A DNA stretch of 34,840 nt from JAAYYM01 sp035271065 (lineage in GTDB: Bacteria; Bacillota; Clostridia; Lachnospirales; Lachnospiraceae), in NCBI GenBank assembly GCA_035271065.1, contig DATESB010000236.1:1-34840 (forward strand), read 5' to 3'. The first letter of the stretch is position 1. Each line of letters begins with the position of its first letter. The notes under the pieces are model-generated. The model was not told the DNA's origin. It saw nothing but the letters and a program-made list of their open reading frames with translations, and ran no database searches. Both the position numbers and the translations under genes were made by a program. Positions 7,497 to 15,900 of the stretch are shown in pieces.

Positions 7497-8183
7497 ATGA
7501 TTAAACTGGAGGATGTCAGCAAATCCTATTCTACCGGAGCACCGGCATTGAATGGAGTCAGCCTGCATATTAAAAAAGGGGAATTTGTTTTTATTGTTGG
7601 CGACAGTGGATCGGGGAAGTCCACGTTGATTAAGTTACTGCTCAGGGAATTGACACCAACGAGTGGTCATATTATGGTGAACAACTATGATTTGAATAAA
7701 TTGAAAAGAAGAAAAATCCCTAAATTCCGTCGGAATATCGGAGTTGTATTTCAGGACTTCCGATTGCTGAAGGATCGGAATGTATACGAGAATGTAGCAT
7801 TTGCACAGAGAGTTGTTGAAACACCGTCAAGACAGATTCGTAAGAATGTACCGGCCATGTTATCTTTGGTGGGACTTGCCGAAAAGTATAAGGCAAAACC
7901 CAAGCAATTATCGGGTGGTGAACAGCAGAGAGTTGCGCTTGCAAGAGCGCTTGTCAATAATCCGCCCATTCTTTTGGCGGACGAGCCAACCGGTAATCTC
8001 GACCCAAGAAATTCATGGGAAATCATGAAACTGCTTGAGGAGATTAACAAGCGTGGAACAACAGTGCTTGTGGTTACTCATAACAGAGAAATCGTAAATG
8101 CTATGCGAAAAAGAGTCATTACGGTGAAGAAGGGAATCATTGTGAGTGACGAGGAGAAGGGTGAGTATATAGATGAGGATTAG
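7497..8183 (+). CDS. ftsE: Cell division ATP-binding protein FtsE
   Basis: A 228-residue ABC ATPase. Walker A is GDSGSGKST (about 35-43), Q-loop VVFQDFRLLKDRNVYENVAF (about 83-102), signature LSGGEQQR (about 138-145), Walker B ILLADEPTGNLDP (about 158-170), switch His in VVTHNRE (about 191-197). The FRLL and NVYENVAFA segments are typical of FtsE. FtsE powers FtsX to activate peptidoglycan hydrolases at the septum or sidewall. The reading frame overlaps ftsX by 11 bases, and the M23 hydrolase gene follows, forming the standard functional set. RBS AGAGGAG upstream. Confidence 0.96.
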   Translation: MIKLEDVSKSYSTGAPALNGVSLHIKKGEFVFIVGDSGSGKSTLIKLLLRELTPTSGHIMVNNYDLNKLKRRKIPKFRRNIGVVFQDFRLLKDRNVYENVAFAQRVVETPSRQIRKNVPAMLSLVGLAEKYKAKPKQLSGGEQQRVALARALVNNPPILLADEPTGNLDPRNSWEIMKLLEEINKRGTTVLVVTHNREIVNAMRKRVITVKKGIIVSDEEKGEYIDED

Positions 8184-9072
8184 TACATTAGCATATACCT
8201 TCAAGCAAGGTTTCAAGAATATATTTCGTAATAAGATTTTTTCACTTGCTTCAATTGCAACGATAGCGGCATGTGTGTTTCTGTTTGGATTATTCTATTC
8301 TGTAGTAGTGAATTTTCAGCATATGGTGACGGAAGCACAATCCGGGGTAGCCATAACTGTTTTCTTTGATGAGGAGATTTCCGATGAAAGAATTAAGGAA
8401 ATAGGAGAGGAAATCCAGAGTAGAGCTGAAGTATCACAGGTTACGTATATTTCGGCTGATGAAGCATGGGATTCTTTCAAGACTGATTATTTGGGCGAAT
8501 ATGCAGACGGTTATGCCGGCGATAATCCGCTTGAGACTATGTCGAACTATGAAGTGCATATGAAGGATGTATCAAAGCAGGCATCTCTGGTGCAGTATGT
8601 AGAATCATTAGAGGGTGTCAGAGTGGTAAATCGCTCCGATATTACTGCCGATGCGTTATCAAATGTAAATGTCTTGATTGGATATGTGTCTGCCGGAATT
8701 ATCTTTATTTTGCTGGCAGTATCTATATTCCTGATTAGCAATACGGTTGCAATGGGTATTGCGGTCAGAAAAGAAGAGATTTCAATTATGAAACTGATTG
8801 GAGCAACGGACTTTGTGGTACGGTCTCCGTTTGTGATAGAAGGCATTATTATTGGTATCATCGGTTCGCTTTTACCGTTAGTTGCAGTTTATTATATCTA
8901 TAATAATGTCATTGCGTATGCTTCGGAAAAGTTTGCAATCTTGTCGGATTTATTGAAGTTCTTATCGGTAGAAGCAGTATTCTCAACGTTGATACCGATT
9001 GCTGTTGCCATGGGGGTGGGAATAGGATTTTTCGGAAGTTTTTCTACAGTCAGAAAACATCTGAAGGTTTAG
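8173..9072 (+). CDS. ftsX: Cell division protein FtsX
   Basis: A 299-residue permease-like protein. One membrane segment near the N-terminus (about 24-46) is followed by an extracellular domain of about 120 residues that begins SGVAITVFFDEEISDERIKE. Three C-terminal membrane segments lie at about 170-192, 218-245 and 262-288. VAMGIAVRKEEISIMKLIGA (about 193-212) is the characteristic FtsX cytoplasmic coupling segment. The gene overlaps ftsE by 11 bases, consistent with translational coupling. Its extracellular domain would contact the coiled-coil hydrolase encoded next. Full length for the family. Confidence 0.96.
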   Translation: MRISTLAYTFKQGFKNIFRNKIFSLASIATIAACVFLFGLFYSVVVNFQHMVTEAQSGVAITVFFDEEISDERIKEIGEEIQSRAEVSQVTYISADEAWDSFKTDYLGEYADGYAGDNPLETMSNYEVHMKDVSKQASLVQYVESLEGVRVVNRSDITADALSNVNVLIGYVSAGIIFILLAVSIFLISNTVAMGIAVRKEEISIMKLIGATDFVVRSPFVIEGIIIGIIGSLLPLVAVYYIYNNVIAYASEKFAILSDLLKFLSVEAVFSTLIPIAVAMGVGIGFFGSFSTVRKHLKV

Positions 9073-9097
9073 TAAAAGATTAAGGGGCTTGATTTAC

Positions 9098-10318
9098 GTG
9101 AAGGGAACCAATCGATTCAAAGCAATCGTTTTTATAATGATTATATTATTGATAACAGCGGCAGAGATGCCGCTTGTTGTGCGTGCATCCCTAACAAATG
9201 AATTAATTGAAGAAAGTGAGAAAGCCGTTAATGAGGCACAGTCTGAAAAGAAGAATTTGCAGACAGGATTGAGTACCATTAAACAGTTATTGAATTCTCT
9301 GGAAACCGCAAAGGATAATTTGGAGAACTACGTCACACAATTGGATGCCAGTTTGGCTGAATTGACAGAGACAATAGATGCATTAAATACAGAACTTGAG
9401 AAAAAAGAGAAAGAGATTGAGACGACAAAAGCAGAGTTAGCTGCTGCAGAAGAGTTGGAAAAAAAGCAGTATGAAGCAATGAAACAGCGTATTAAGTTCA
9501 TCTATGAGAAGGGAAACTCTACATATCTTGAACTGCTGTTATCGGCGAATTCTTTTGCAGATTTTTTGAATAAGAGTCAGTTTATTGCAAAGTTATCGGA
9601 ATATGACAGAGAAATGCTGGAAGAATATATTGCAACCAAGGAGAAGATAGCAGAGACAAAAGAGACACTGGAAGGCGAGCAGGAGGAACTGGAAGAAGTA
9701 AAGGCAAGTATCGCTGCTGAACAGGCAGAAGTGGAGACTTTGATTGCTCAGAAAGAAACTGAGATTGTTGTATATGAATCGGATATCAATAATAAAGAAC
9801 AGGCAGTTAAGGAATATGAGGCGGAAATAGCGGCTCAGGATGCAGAAATTAAGGAATTGGAAGCAACAATTGCTGCTGAAAAGAAGAGATTGCTGGAGGA
9901 AAACAGGCAGGCAATTTCTTATGATGGTGGTCAGTTTAAGTGGCCGGCACCGGATTATACAAGAATTTCAGATGATTATGGTATGAGAATGCACCCAACA
10001 CTTGGAGTGGAGAAGTTCCATAACGGAATTGACCTTGCATCGGCAAACGGCAGCAGAATACTTGCTGCATATGACGGTGAGGTGGTTGCTGCAACTTATT
10101 CATCTTCTATGGGTAACTATGTTATGATTGACCATGGCGATTCGCTGTATACGATTTATATGCATGCTTCTGCGCTTTTGGTTTCCAGAGGAGATGTAGT
10201 CGTAAAGGGAGAAGAGATTGCCAAGGTGGGTTCAACGGGTAGGAGCACAGGACCGCACTTACATTTTGGTGTGCGTCTAAACGGAAGTTATGTGAGTCCG
10301 TGGAATTACATTAAATAA
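9098..10318 (+). CDS. Coiled-coil M23 murein endopeptidase (EnvC/PcsB-like FtsEX partner)
   Basis: A 406-residue secreted protein. The N-terminus KGTNRFKAIVFIMIILLITA is a signal peptide, with likely cleavage near VVRA. Residues about 35-270 are a long Glu/Lys/Ala-rich coiled coil. The C-terminal LytM/M23 domain (about 285-400) has the zinc ligands HNGID (about 308-312) and HLHFG (about 388-392), plus the catalytic His in YMHAS, so it looks active. The GTG at 9098 is preferred: AAGGGG (9082-9086) is 11 bases upstream, whereas the TTG at 9089 is too close to it. The position right after ftsX indicates that FtsEX activates it, as for EnvC or PcsB. It overlaps the next reading frame's first possible ATG. 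Confidence 0.93.
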   Translation: MKGTNRFKAIVFIMIILLITAAEMPLVVRASLTNELIEESEKAVNEAQSEKKNLQTGLSTIKQLLNSLETAKDNLENYVTQLDASLAELTETIDALNTELEKKEKEIETTKAELAAAEELEKKQYEAMKQRIKFIYEKGNSTYLELLLSANSFADFLNKSQFIAKLSEYDREMLEEYIATKEKIAETKETLEGEQEELEEVKASIAAEQAEVETLIAQKETEIVVYESDINNKEQAVKEYEAEIAAQDAEIKELEATIAAEKKRLLEENRQAISYDGGQFKWPAPDYTRISDDYGMRMHPTLGVEKFHNGIDLASANGSRILAAYDGEVVAATYSSSMGNYVMIDHGDSLYTIYMHASALLVSRGDVVVKGEEIAKVGSTGRSTGPHLHFGVRLNGSYVSPWNYIK

Positions 10319-10335
10319 TGCGTGGAGATGAAGAA

Positions 10336-11571
10336 ATGAATGATACAAATAATCAAACAAACAATAGTAATAAAACATTAGTGATCGGTCTGCTGATTGG
10401 TTTGGTGACGGGAATCTGTCTCTCTATATTTGCGTGGAGTATTTATACAATGACTAAGCCCCGTACAAGTGCAGGGCTTTCCTATATCAGCAATGAGTCA
10501 GGTACAGTCAGTTGGAATGCGGTAGAAGACAAGCTGACACAGATGCAGAGAGTCATCGATGCTTATTATAAGAATGAATATAGTGAGGAAGATTTGGTAG
10601 AAGGGTTATATGCAGGATATATGAGTGGATTGGGAGATCCTTATTCTGTATACTATACGAAAGAAGAGTTCGGTGAAATGTTAGAAAGTTCATCTGGTAT
10701 TTACTATGGCGTAGGGGCTTATTTGAATCAGGATGCCGAAACGGGAATGGTGCGTATACTGAGACCAATCAAGGGAACACCGGCAGAAGAAGCCGGTATT
10801 AAATCCGGAGATTTGATTGTTGAAGTAGATGGCGAGGATGTTTCAAAGGAAGATACTACGTTAGTGTCCAGTAAGATTAGAGGTCCGGAAGGGACTGAGG
10901 TTGAAATTAAGATGAAAAGAGAAGGCGAGAGCGAACTGCTGACCTTTCATTTGGTACGTACTGAGATAGAGACACCAACGATAGAGTATGAGATGAAAGA
11001 AGACCATATTGGATATCTTTCTATTTTGGAATTTGATGATATTACACTTCCACAATTCGAAGAGGCAATCAATGCGCTGACGGCAGAAGGTATGGAGTCC
11101 CTTATTTTAGACTTACGTGGTAATCCGGGTGGCAATCTTGATACGGTAGTAAAGATTGCAGATCTGTTACTTCCTAAGGGATTGGTCGTATATACAGAGG
11201 ATAAAAATGGTGCAAGAACGGAATTTACTTCGGATGCATCTCAGGTGGTTGAAATGCCGCTGGTAGTGTTGATAGACGGTAATTCAGCAAGCGCTGCAGA
11301 GATATTAGCCGGCAGTATTCAGGATTACAAGATAGGAACTTTGTTAGGAACAACTACGTATGGAAAAGGTGTGGTGCAACAGGTCATTCCGCTTGGTGAC
11401 GGCACGGGAGTGAAGGTTACGATATCCAAGTACTTTACACCAAATGGGAACGATATAGACGGTATCGGTATTGAGCCTGATGTGGAATTGGAATTTGATA
11501 TGGATGCCTATGAGCAAGACGAGACAGCAGATAATCAATTAGACAAGGCAATTGAAATGTTAAAGAAATAG
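10336..11571 (+). CDS. S41 family C-terminal processing protease (CtpA-like)
   Basis: A 411-residue membrane-anchored serine protease. A short polar N-terminus rich in Asn and Thr is followed by one membrane segment (about 15-38), a PDZ domain (about 110-190; GTPAEEAGIKSGDLIVEVDG), and an S41 core with LILDLRGNPGGNLD (about 256-269). The catalytic Ser lies in GNSASAAEILAG (about 315-326) and the Lys in TTYGKGVVQ (about 339-347), so the Ser-Lys dyad is intact. I prefer the ATG at 10336 over 10318 because GGAG at 10324-10327 is eight bases upstream. CtpA-type proteases cleave or regulate secreted proteins, including peptidoglycan hydrolases; a role with the M23 enzyme upstream is inferred. Confidence 0.94.
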   Translation: MNDTNNQTNNSNKTLVIGLLIGLVTGICLSIFAWSIYTMTKPRTSAGLSYISNESGTVSWNAVEDKLTQMQRVIDAYYKNEYSEEDLVEGLYAGYMSGLGDPYSVYYTKEEFGEMLESSSGIYYGVGAYLNQDAETGMVRILRPIKGTPAEEAGIKSGDLIVEVDGEDVSKEDTTLVSSKIRGPEGTEVEIKMKREGESELLTFHLVRTEIETPTIEYEMKEDHIGYLSILEFDDITLPQFEEAINALTAEGMESLILDLRGNPGGNLDTVVKIADLLLPKGLVVYTEDKNGARTEFTSDASQVVEMPLVVLIDGNSASAAEILAGSIQDYKIGTLLGTTTYGKGVVQQVIPLGDGTGVKVTISKYFTPNGNDIDGIGIEPDVELEFDMDAYEQDETADNQLDKAIEMLKK

Positions 11572-11593
11572 AGCTGAAAAATGAGGAAAGAAT

Positions 11594-13570
11594 ATGGAAC
11601 GATTTGAACTGGTATCCGAATACAAGCCAACGGGCGACCAGCCGCAAGCCATCAAAGAACTTGTGGAGGGTTTTCGCGCCGGTAATCAGTTCCAGACACT
11701 GCTAGGCGTAACAGGTTCCGGCAAGACTTTTACCATGGCAAATGTCATTGAACAGTTGAACAGGCCGACCTTGATTATTGCGCATAATAAAACATTAGCA
11801 GGGCAGTTATACAGTGAATTCAAAGAGTATTTTCCGAACAATGCAGTAGAATATTTTGTTAGTTACTATGATTATTTTCAACCGGAGGCATATATTCCGT
11901 CGTCAGATACTTATATTGAGAAAGACTCGGCGATTAATGATGAAATCGATAAATTGAGATTGTCGGCAACAGCGTCTTTGGCTGAAAGAAGAGATGTCAT
12001 TGTTGTAGCGAGTGTATCCTGTATATACGGTATCGGAAGTCCAAAGGATTATATGAACATGATTGTTTCATTGCGCCCGGGCATGACGAAGGACAGAGAT
12101 GATGTCATTCGCGAACTAATCGGAATTCGATATGAGAGAAGCGAAATGGATTTTCACAGAGCAACCTTTCGGGTACGCGGAGATGTGGTGGAAGTATTCC
12201 CGGCGTGGCAAGGTGATCATGCGGTAAGAATTGAATTTTTCGGAGATGAAATAGAGAAATTGACTGAGGTAGATGTACTGACCAATGAGCCGATTGCAGA
12301 ACTGTTTCATTTATCTATTTTTCCTGCTTCTCACTATGTTGTACCGCAGGAGCAGATTATGAGGGCTTCCCAGACAATTGAAGCGGAACTCACAGAACGA
12401 ATTAAGTATTTCAAGAGTGAAGGAAAACTGTTAGAGGCACAGAGAATTGCGGAACGCACCAATTTTGACATTGAGATGTTACGTGAGACCGGATTTTGTT
12501 CAGGTATTGAAAATTACTCCCGACATATGAACGGAACGAGTGCGGGAGCAACACCCTATACACTCATGAACTATTTCCCGGATGACTATTTGATTATTGT
12601 AGATGAGTCGCATATTACTATTCCACAGATAAGGGGCATGTATTTCGGTGACAGGTCCAGAAAGACAACTTTGGTGGACTTTGGATTCAGGCTTCCGTCC
12701 GCCAAGGACAATCGCCCCTTGAATTTTGAGGAGTTTGAGAGTAAAATAGACCAGATGATGTTTGTGTCTGCAACACCTTCTGAATATGAAGCAGAGCATG
12801 AATTGATGCGGACAGAGCAGATCATCAGACCGACAGGACTGCTGGATCCGGAAGTATCGGTGAGACCGGCAGAAGGTCAGATTGATGATTTGATTGCTGA
12901 GATAAACAGAGTCATTAAGGATAAGCATAAGGTTTTAGTAACAACACTGACCAAGAGAATGGCAGAAGATTTGACCGAATATATGCGAGAAATCGGTATC
13001 AGAGTCAAATATCTGCATTCAGATATTGATACGTTGGAGCGTGCTGAAATCATCAGAGATATGCGATTGGATGTGTTTGATGTATTGGTTGGAATCAACC
13101 TATTACGTGAAGGACTTGATATTCCGGAGATAGCGCTTGTGGCAATCCTGGATGCAGATAAGGAAGGATTTCTACGTTCAGAGACATCGCTCATTCAGAC
13201 AATCGGACGAGCTGCCAGAAATTCCGAAGGACATGTTGTCATGTATGCAGAGCATATGACGGACTCCATGAACCGGGCAATCAGCGAGACAAACAGACGA
13301 CGTCAGATACAGCAGAAATATAATGAAGAACATGGTATCACACCACAGACGATTAAAAAGGCTGTAAGAGATTTAATCAGTATTTCGAAGGAAGTAGCCA
13401 AAGAGGAGTCGCGCTTTGAAAAAGACCCTGAATCAATGGACAAGCAGGAACTTGAGAAACTGGTAGATGAAGTAGCAAAGCAGATGAAGAAAGCAGCAGC
13501 AGAATTGAACTTTGAAGCAGCGGCTGAGTTGAGAGACAAGATGATTACTCTTAAGAAACTTCTATTGTAG
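11594..13570 (+). CDS. uvrB: Excinuclease ABC subunit B
   Basis: A 658-residue UvrB, the damage-verification helicase subunit of nucleotide excision repair. Walker A is GVTGSGKTF (about 38-46). The beta-hairpin region is YYDYFQPEAYIPSSDTYIEK (about 92-111). Helicase motifs include DESHITIPQIRGMY (about 336-349), VSATPSEYE, and NLLREGLDIPE (about 502-512). The C-terminal UVR motif (KKAAAELNFEAAAELRDKM, about 630-648) binds UvrC. Length is normal for Firmicutes. I saw no LexA-type operator (GAAC-N4-GTTC) near the start. Usually it adjoins uvrA, but here three envelope genes lie between. Confidence 0.97.
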   Translation: MERFELVSEYKPTGDQPQAIKELVEGFRAGNQFQTLLGVTGSGKTFTMANVIEQLNRPTLIIAHNKTLAGQLYSEFKEYFPNNAVEYFVSYYDYFQPEAYIPSSDTYIEKDSAINDEIDKLRLSATASLAERRDVIVVASVSCIYGIGSPKDYMNMIVSLRPGMTKDRDDVIRELIGIRYERSEMDFHRATFRVRGDVVEVFPAWQGDHAVRIEFFGDEIEKLTEVDVLTNEPIAELFHLSIFPASHYVVPQEQIMRASQTIEAELTERIKYFKSEGKLLEAQRIAERTNFDIEMLRETGFCSGIENYSRHMNGTSAGATPYTLMNYFPDDYLIIVDESHITIPQIRGMYFGDRSRKTTLVDFGFRLPSAKDNRPLNFEEFESKIDQMMFVSATPSEYEAEHELMRTEQIIRPTGLLDPEVSVRPAEGQIDDLIAEINRVIKDKHKVLVTTLTKRMAEDLTEYMREIGIRVKYLHSDIDTLERAEIIRDMRLDVFDVLVGINLLREGLDIPEIALVAILDADKEGFLRSETSLIQTIGRAARNSEGHVVMYAEHMTDSMNRAISETNRRRQIQQKYNEEHGITPQTIKKAVRDLISISKEVAKEESRFEKDPESMDKQELEKLVDEVAKQMKKAAAELNFEAAAELRDKMITLKKLLL

Positions 13571-13601
13571 CGCAGACAGGCAATGCGGAGGAAAATAATA
13601 C

Positions 13602-14357
13602 GTGAGTAAGATTTCGATAGTAGTACCGACCTTTAATGAAGCAGACAATGTCGGCAATTTGGTAAATCAGATTAATTATGCACTCAGAGGGATTGATTAT
13701 GAAGTCATTTTTGTGGATGACAGCACAGACAATACTCCTGATATGATTATGGAAGTGCAGAAAGAAAATAATCGGGTACGAATGGAGCACAGGACAACAG
13801 AAACAGGTCTTGCTACGGCTGTATTGCGTGGATTTGCGCTTGCAGAGGGTGACTATATTGCAGTCATGGATGCGGATTTGCAACATCCGCCACAGATTCT
13901 GCGTTCCATGTACTTTGTGTTGGAAAGCGGTATTGATTTCTGCGTTCCGAGCAGATTTATACCGGGTGGTTCCGACGGTGGATTAGGACCTTATCGTAAG
14001 TTGGTATCAGGCGTTGCCAGATATATCGGTAAGGTGTTGTTGCCATGTTTAAGAAAGATTACAGATCCGACAAGTGGACTGTTTATGTTCAAAAAGTCGG
14101 TAATTGAAGGTGATTGTAAGTTGCAGCCCATTGGATGGAAGATATTAGTGGAAGTGCTTGCACTCGGCAATTATAAATCGGTAGTTGAAATACCGTATAA
14201 ATTTCAGGCAAGACCGACAGGAGAGTCTAAACTGTCTTCCAAGGTCACAGTGGAATATATTAAGCAGGTGTTTGGATTGATGAAACGCGGTAAGAAACAG
14301 AGAGATGCTGTGGTTACGAAATGGACGCTTGAACAGATGAGAGCAGCGGAGAAATAA
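13602..14357 (+). CDS. GT2 glycosyltransferase, dolichyl-/polyprenyl-phosphate mannosyltransferase-like
   Basis: A 251-residue GT-A glycosyltransferase similar to DPM1-type polyprenyl-phosphate sugar synthases. It begins SKISIVVPTFNEADNVGNLV. EVIFVDDSTDNTPD (about 33-46) and AVMDADLQHPP (about 87-97) carry the nucleotide- and metal-binding Asp residues, and DPTSGLFMFKKS (about 154-165) and RPTGESKLSSK (about 206-216) follow. The start is GTG at 13602 with GGAGG upstream. There is no C-terminal membrane domain, so it is the soluble type. It ends one base before the MBOAT gene, so they form a unit. It probably loads a sugar onto a lipid carrier used by a GT-C enzyme; sugar identity is unknown. 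Confidence 0.88.
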   Translation: MSKISIVVPTFNEADNVGNLVNQINYALRGIDYEVIFVDDSTDNTPDMIMEVQKENNRVRMEHRTTETGLATAVLRGFALAEGDYIAVMDADLQHPPQILRSMYFVLESGIDFCVPSRFIPGGSDGGLGPYRKLVSGVARYIGKVLLPCLRKITDPTSGLFMFKKSVIEGDCKLQPIGWKILVEVLALGNYKSVVEIPYKFQARPTGESKLSSKVTVEYIKQVFGLMKRGKKQRDAVVTKWTLEQMRAAEK

Positions 14358-14358
14358 T

Positions 14359-15864
14359 ATGGTTTTTAGTTCAAATATATTTATATGTTTTTTTATGCCC
14401 ATTATGATTATAGGTTACTATATACTCCCTAAGAAGCTGAAGAATCTGTATCTGCTGATAGGAAGTTTATTTTTCTATGCATGGGGAGAGCCGGAATATG
14501 TATTTATCATGCTCGCTTCTATTATAGGAAATTATTGTTTTGGTATGTTAGTACATCATGTCTCAAGGATGAAGAACGGATTATCTTCAAAAAGAGACCT
14601 GTATCGCAAATTGGCTATATTGATTACAGTCATTTATAATCTGGGCATTCTGTTCTATTTCAAATATTTTATGTTCGCAGTGGAAACAGTCAACGGTATC
14701 GCACATATGAACCTGGAGATACTGGAAATTGTTCTTCCAATCGGTATTTCTTTCTATACGTTCCAGGGAATGTCATATGTTATTGATGTGTACAGAGAAG
14801 AGAGTAAGCCGGACGTTAGCGGTCAGGTGCCGGATTATGTGCAGAAAAATCCGATTAATCTTGCTCTCTATATTTCTATGTTTCCGCAATTGATTGCCGG
14901 CCCGATTGTGCGGTATAAGGATATAAAAAAATCATTGACTGACCGGAAATTAAGTGCTCAAGCGTTTGCAAGCGGTATCGAACGGTTTATTATCGGACTT
15001 GCCAAGAAGGCGATTTTGGCTAACTCTATCGGAGAAGTTGCTGACAAGATATTTGCAAGTGATTATTCTATCATGGGAACAAGTGTGGCATGGGTTGGTG
15101 CAATTTGCTATACGTTACAGATATATTATGATTTTTCGGGTTATTCTGATATGGCAATCGGACTGGGAAGAATATTCGGATTTGAATTCATGGAGAACTT
15201 TAACTATCCTTACATTTCGAAGTCCATTACGGAATTCTGGAGAAGGTGGCATATTTCACTTTCAACATGGTTCAGGGATTATTTATATATTCCGCTTGGT
15301 GGTAACAGGAAGGGGAATAAGAGAACCTATATCAATCTTCTTATTGTTTTTCTTGCTACGGGTATATGGCATGGCGCAGCTTGGGGATTCTTGATTTGGG
15401 GATTGTGGCATGGCTTGTTTATGATAATAGAACGTATTTTGAGAGCCAAGAATGTGCCGCACCTAATCAAAAATACCAAAATCAGAAGTATTTGCGACTG
15501 GGTCTACACGATGCTTGTCGTTGTGTTTGGCTGGGTATTGTTTAAGACCGTATTATTAGAAGATGCACTCTCTTATTTAGGTGTCATGTTACATACGCAT
15601 ACATCGGACTACACTGCTTTTTCAGCCAGATTTTATCTGGATAACAAATTAATATGTATATTGGTGATTGCTGTATTGGCAGCTTTGCCATGGAAAGATA
15701 TTTTACCGGGTAAAGCAGGAAAACTACTACAACAACTTAATACATTGGAAGCATCACATCCGGTGGTTGTAGTAAGGCGCGTGTTATTATTGGGGCTGTT
15801 GGTGGTTTGTATGATGTTTATTATGAACAGCACATATAATCCGTTTATATACTTTAGGTTTTAA
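14359..15864 (+). CDS. MBOAT family O-acyltransferase
   Basis: A 501-residue AlgI/DltB-type membrane-bound O-acyltransferase with about ten membrane segments. Family blocks include LPIGISFYTFQGMSYVIDVY (about 126-145), MFPQLIAGPIVRY (about 174-186), FWRRWHISLSTWFRDYLYIP (about 294-313) and TGIWHGAAWGFLIWGLWHG (about 334-352), with the catalytic His in WHGAAW. AlgI-type proteins take acyl groups from the cytosol and hand them to an SGNH partner outside, which acetylates a cell-surface polymer; the adjacent SGNH gene at 15901 fits that. The ATG follows the GT2 stop by one base with GGAG upstream. A paralogue at 32642 is interrupted. Confidence 0.93.
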   Translation: MVFSSNIFICFFMPIMIIGYYILPKKLKNLYLLIGSLFFYAWGEPEYVFIMLASIIGNYCFGMLVHHVSRMKNGLSSKRDLYRKLAILITVIYNLGILFYFKYFMFAVETVNGIAHMNLEILEIVLPIGISFYTFQGMSYVIDVYREESKPDVSGQVPDYVQKNPINLALYISMFPQLIAGPIVRYKDIKKSLTDRKLSAQAFASGIERFIIGLAKKAILANSIGEVADKIFASDYSIMGTSVAWVGAICYTLQIYYDFSGYSDMAIGLGRIFGFEFMENFNYPYISKSITEFWRRWHISLSTWFRDYLYIPLGGNRKGNKRTYINLLIVFLATGIWHGAAWGFLIWGLWHGLFMIIERILRAKNVPHLIKNTKIRSICDWVYTMLVVVFGWVLFKTVLLEDALSYLGVMLHTHTSDYTAFSARFYLDNKLICILVIAVLAALPWKDILPGKAGKLLQQLNTLEASHPVVVVRRVLLLGLLVVCMMFIMNSTYNPFIYFRF

Positions 15865-15900
15865 GATATCAAATTAGATTAGAGAAAGGCAGGAACAGAT

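Noticed and set aside
11300..11600. LexA/SOS box upstream of uvrB
   Set aside because: No GAAC-N4-GTTC palindrome was visible; GAACGATTTGAAC near the start is a direct, not inverted, arrangement.
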